From positions 9,483 to 16,335 of the forward strand of contig DDHX01000010.1 of assembly GCA_002338255.1 (NCBI GenBank): a stretch of 6,853 bases of DNA, written 5' to 3'. Positions 5,660-6,853 of the stretch are shown here, piece after piece. Position numbers and translations under genes: made by a program. The notes under the pieces are model-generated. The model made no database searches and was not told where the DNA came from. It worked only from the letters and a program-made list of their open reading frames with translations. Source of the DNA: Ruminococcaceae bacterium UBA1865. GTDB lineage: Bacteria > Bacillota > Clostridia > Oscillospirales > Acutalibacteraceae. The stretch's first letter is position 1. Each line of letters opens with the position of its first letter.

Positions 5660-5846
5660 AGCTGTTTTGAAAAATTTGCCGGTTATAAGCAATGACTTCT
5701 CGAATAATATCTTCTTTTATTTCACTAACTAAAAAATATTTTCCATTCGTCAAGGTGATTTTTGTTTCGGGAATGCTTTCAATTGTTTCAATCAGATTGG
5801 AATTCAGTACAAAAGAATTGCCATTCAGGTTAGTAAGCGTAATCAT
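5643..5846 (-). CDS. flbD: FlbD/SwrD family flagellar protein
   Basis: This is a 67-residue protein of the small FlbD family found in Gram-positive and spirochaete flagellar operons, between the hook gene and motA. In Bacillus subtilis the homologue (SwrD) is reported to raise flagellar power, acting with the stators. Family features are the start MITLTNLNGNSFVLNSNLIE, then ETIESIPETKITLTNGKYFLV, then a charged helix with EDIIREVIAYNR. There is no signal peptide or membrane segment, so the product is probably cytoplasmic. The ATG is preceded by AAGGGGAA, 9 nt from the G-run. Length is normal for the family. The family name FlbD is also used for an unrelated Caulobacter regulator, which this is not. 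Confidence 0.93.
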   Translation of the reverse strand: MITLTNLNGNSFVLNSNLIETIESIPETKITLTNGKYFLVSEIKEDIIREVIAYNRQIFQNSLKLME

Positions 5847-5853
5847 CTTGAAT

Positions 5854-5861
5854 TTCCCCTT
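5854..5861 (-). promoter_or_regulatory. Ribosome-binding site of flbD
   Basis: AAGGGGAA is preceded by a run of A's, and its G-run is 9 nt before the flbD ATG. It lies 11 nt downstream of the strong flgE-flbD hairpin, so that hairpin leaves it exposed. Confidence 0.7.
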
Positions 5862-5872
5862 TTTTTAAGCTG

Positions 5873-5909
5873 ACCGTTTCTGAAGGCGGTTTACGGCTTC
5901 AGAAACGGT
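5873..5909 (-). repeat. Strong 13-bp intercistronic hairpin between flgE and flbD
   Basis: Perfect 13-bp arms ACCGTTTCTGAAG and CTTCAGAAACGGT surround an 11-nt loop, 17 nt after the flgE stop codon. On the transcribed strand the stem is followed by CAGCTTAAAAAAAGGGG, an A-tract rather than a U-tract, and on the plus strand by TGCTTCAAC. It is therefore not a classical intrinsic terminator in either direction. A likely role, by inference, is protecting the 3' end of flgE mRNA or marking a processing site, which would allow more hook protein than downstream products. Confidence 0.75.
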
Positions 5910-5926
5910 TGCTTCAACTACAATGG

Positions 5927-6853
5927 TTATCTCTTTAGATTGCAAAGCTGATCGAGCATCTCATCACTGACCGTGATAATTTTTGAGTTTGCCTGAAACC
6001 CTCTTTGCGTCATAATCATATCGGACATTTCCGTAGCAAGGTCAACATTTGATGTTTCCAAGCCACCGGACTTTAATTGACCGACATTTTTGGAACCCGG
6101 AGCGGAATAGGTAATGGTACCGGTATTATTGACAGCCTTAAAATAGGAATTTCCCTCAAGGGTCAGCGCCTGCGGGTTCGGAACATTCGCTATTGCAACC
6201 TGCCCGATAATTCGAATCGTTCCACTGGCATCCTGACCGGTAATGGTGCCGTCGCTGCCGATTGTAAGATCTTTGAGTTCGCCGTATGTGTTGACAATTT
6301 TATCCGGATTCCTTGTCGTATCAAAATTCGCACCCTGTATCACGGAGCCGGTCGCCGCATTAACCACGCCCGTCGGATCATCTGCCGAACCTTCAACAGT
6401 CACTTTGGTAAGATCCGGAGTCGGATGACCAGTACCCGTCCAAGCCCAAGTACCAGCCAATGCTGTCTGTAAACCTGCTTTTGTAAGTTTGTCTGCGGGG
6501 GCAGCGCCCGGTTTAAATGTGACGGTAATCGTTTTCTTATCGGAATCTGCTTCGACTTTTGTATCCGTCACCGTTGAATCATACTTTACCTCAACTTTAT
6601 AGCCATCCAACATGGTTCCGTTGGCATTCCCTAAATTAATTGTTGCACCGCCGACGGCAACCTTACCGGACATATCCTTGTACGGATAACCACAGACGAA
6701 ATTTTTCTGGCCGTCCACAAGGTTGCCGCTGCCATCGAAGCTCATCTGCCCAACTTGCGTTAAACGTTCATTGCCGGCACCGTCCTTAATAACGAAGTAG
6801 CCCTCGCCATCAATATAACAATCCGTTCCCAATCCTGTGGCAGCGAAACCGGA
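5927..6853 (-). CDS. flgE: Flagellar hook protein FlgE (5' end cut by window)
   Basis: FlgE is the extracellular hook subunit, exported by the flagellar type III system. The visible 308 codons run to the window edge with no start: a TTG at 6832 is only an internal Leu codon, and SGFAATG is read upstream of it. The window enters just before the conserved core (DCYIDGEGYFVIKDG, then LTQVGQMSFDGSGNLV). A Thr/Gly/Asp-rich variable region follows, then TYGELKDLTIGSDGTITG and IANVPNPQALTLEGNSYF. The C-terminus is the rod/hook coiled-coil signature (SNVDLATEMSDMIMTQRGFQ, ending DEMLDQLCNLKR). Roughly the first 70-100 residues are missing. Cysteines occur at codons 6820-6818, 6694-6692 and 5944-5942, unusual for a hook protein. 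FlgF/FlgG are alternatives, but length, variable insert and the downstream flbD-motA favour FlgE. Confidence 0.92.
   Translation of the reverse strand, partial: SGFAATGLGTDCYIDGEGYFVIKDGAGNERLTQVGQMSFDGSGNLVDGQKNFVCGYPYKDMSGKVAVGGATINLGNANGTMLDGYKVEVKYDSTVTDTKVEADSDKKTITVTFKPGAAPADKLTKAGLQTALAGTWAWTGTGHPTPDLTKVTVEGSADDPTGVVNAATGSVIQGANFDTTRNPDKIVNTYGELKDLTIGSDGTITGQDASGTIRIIGQVAIANVPNPQALTLEGNSYFKAVNNTGTITYSAPGSKNVGQLKSGGLETSNVDLATEMSDMIMTQRGFQANSKIITVSDEMLDQLCNLKR

Noticed and set aside
1..6853. CRISPR arrays, tRNA/rRNA genes, insertion sequences, prophage or attachment sites
   Set aside because: No repeat-spacer pattern, transposase frame or RNA gene signature was seen; the window is continuous flagellar coding sequence on one strand.

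Overview
The window is part of a flagellar and chemotaxis operon, most likely from a Gram-positive, moderately A+T-rich member of the Clostridia. The assignment rests on gene content and order: a FliY-type switch protein (CheC-like core fused to a FliN/SpoA domain), FlbD between flgE and motA, and a CheY close to the Bacillus/Clostridium type placed between fliY and fliO. No genus can be named from this evidence.

All nine genes lie on the minus strand, so transcription runs from high to low coordinates: flgE (hook, 5' end outside the window), flbD, motA, motB, fliM, fliY, cheY, fliO, fliP (3' end outside the window). No credible plus-strand gene was found. Spacers are short: 80 nt flgE-flbD, 144 nt flbD-motA, 96 nt motA-motB, 125 nt motB-fliM, 19 nt fliM-fliY, 45 nt fliY-cheY, 31 nt cheY-fliO, and a 26-nt overlap fliO-fliP. 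No gene-free stretch exceeds 300 bases.

The products form one machine. FlgE builds the hook, and FlbD is a small accessory protein tied to motility power. MotA and MotB form the stator ion channel that drives rotation. FliM and FliY form the cytoplasmic switch/C-ring, whose direction is set by phosphorylated CheY. FliO and FliP belong to the flagellar type III export gate.

The cluster is mostly conventional, and I do not see an undescribed system. Points worth a second look are: no fliL between motB and fliM; a FliY that lacks the N-terminal CheY-P-binding peptide of the Bacillus protein; a perfect 13-bp hairpin between flgE and flbD with no U-tract; weaker hairpins just after flbD and motB; a GHTA instead of GHTD motif in the MotB peptidoglycan-binding domain; cysteines at unusual positions in the hook protein; and non-ATG starts for motA, motB and fliO. 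Ribosome-binding sites move the starts of motA, fliM and fliY inward from the longest open frames.
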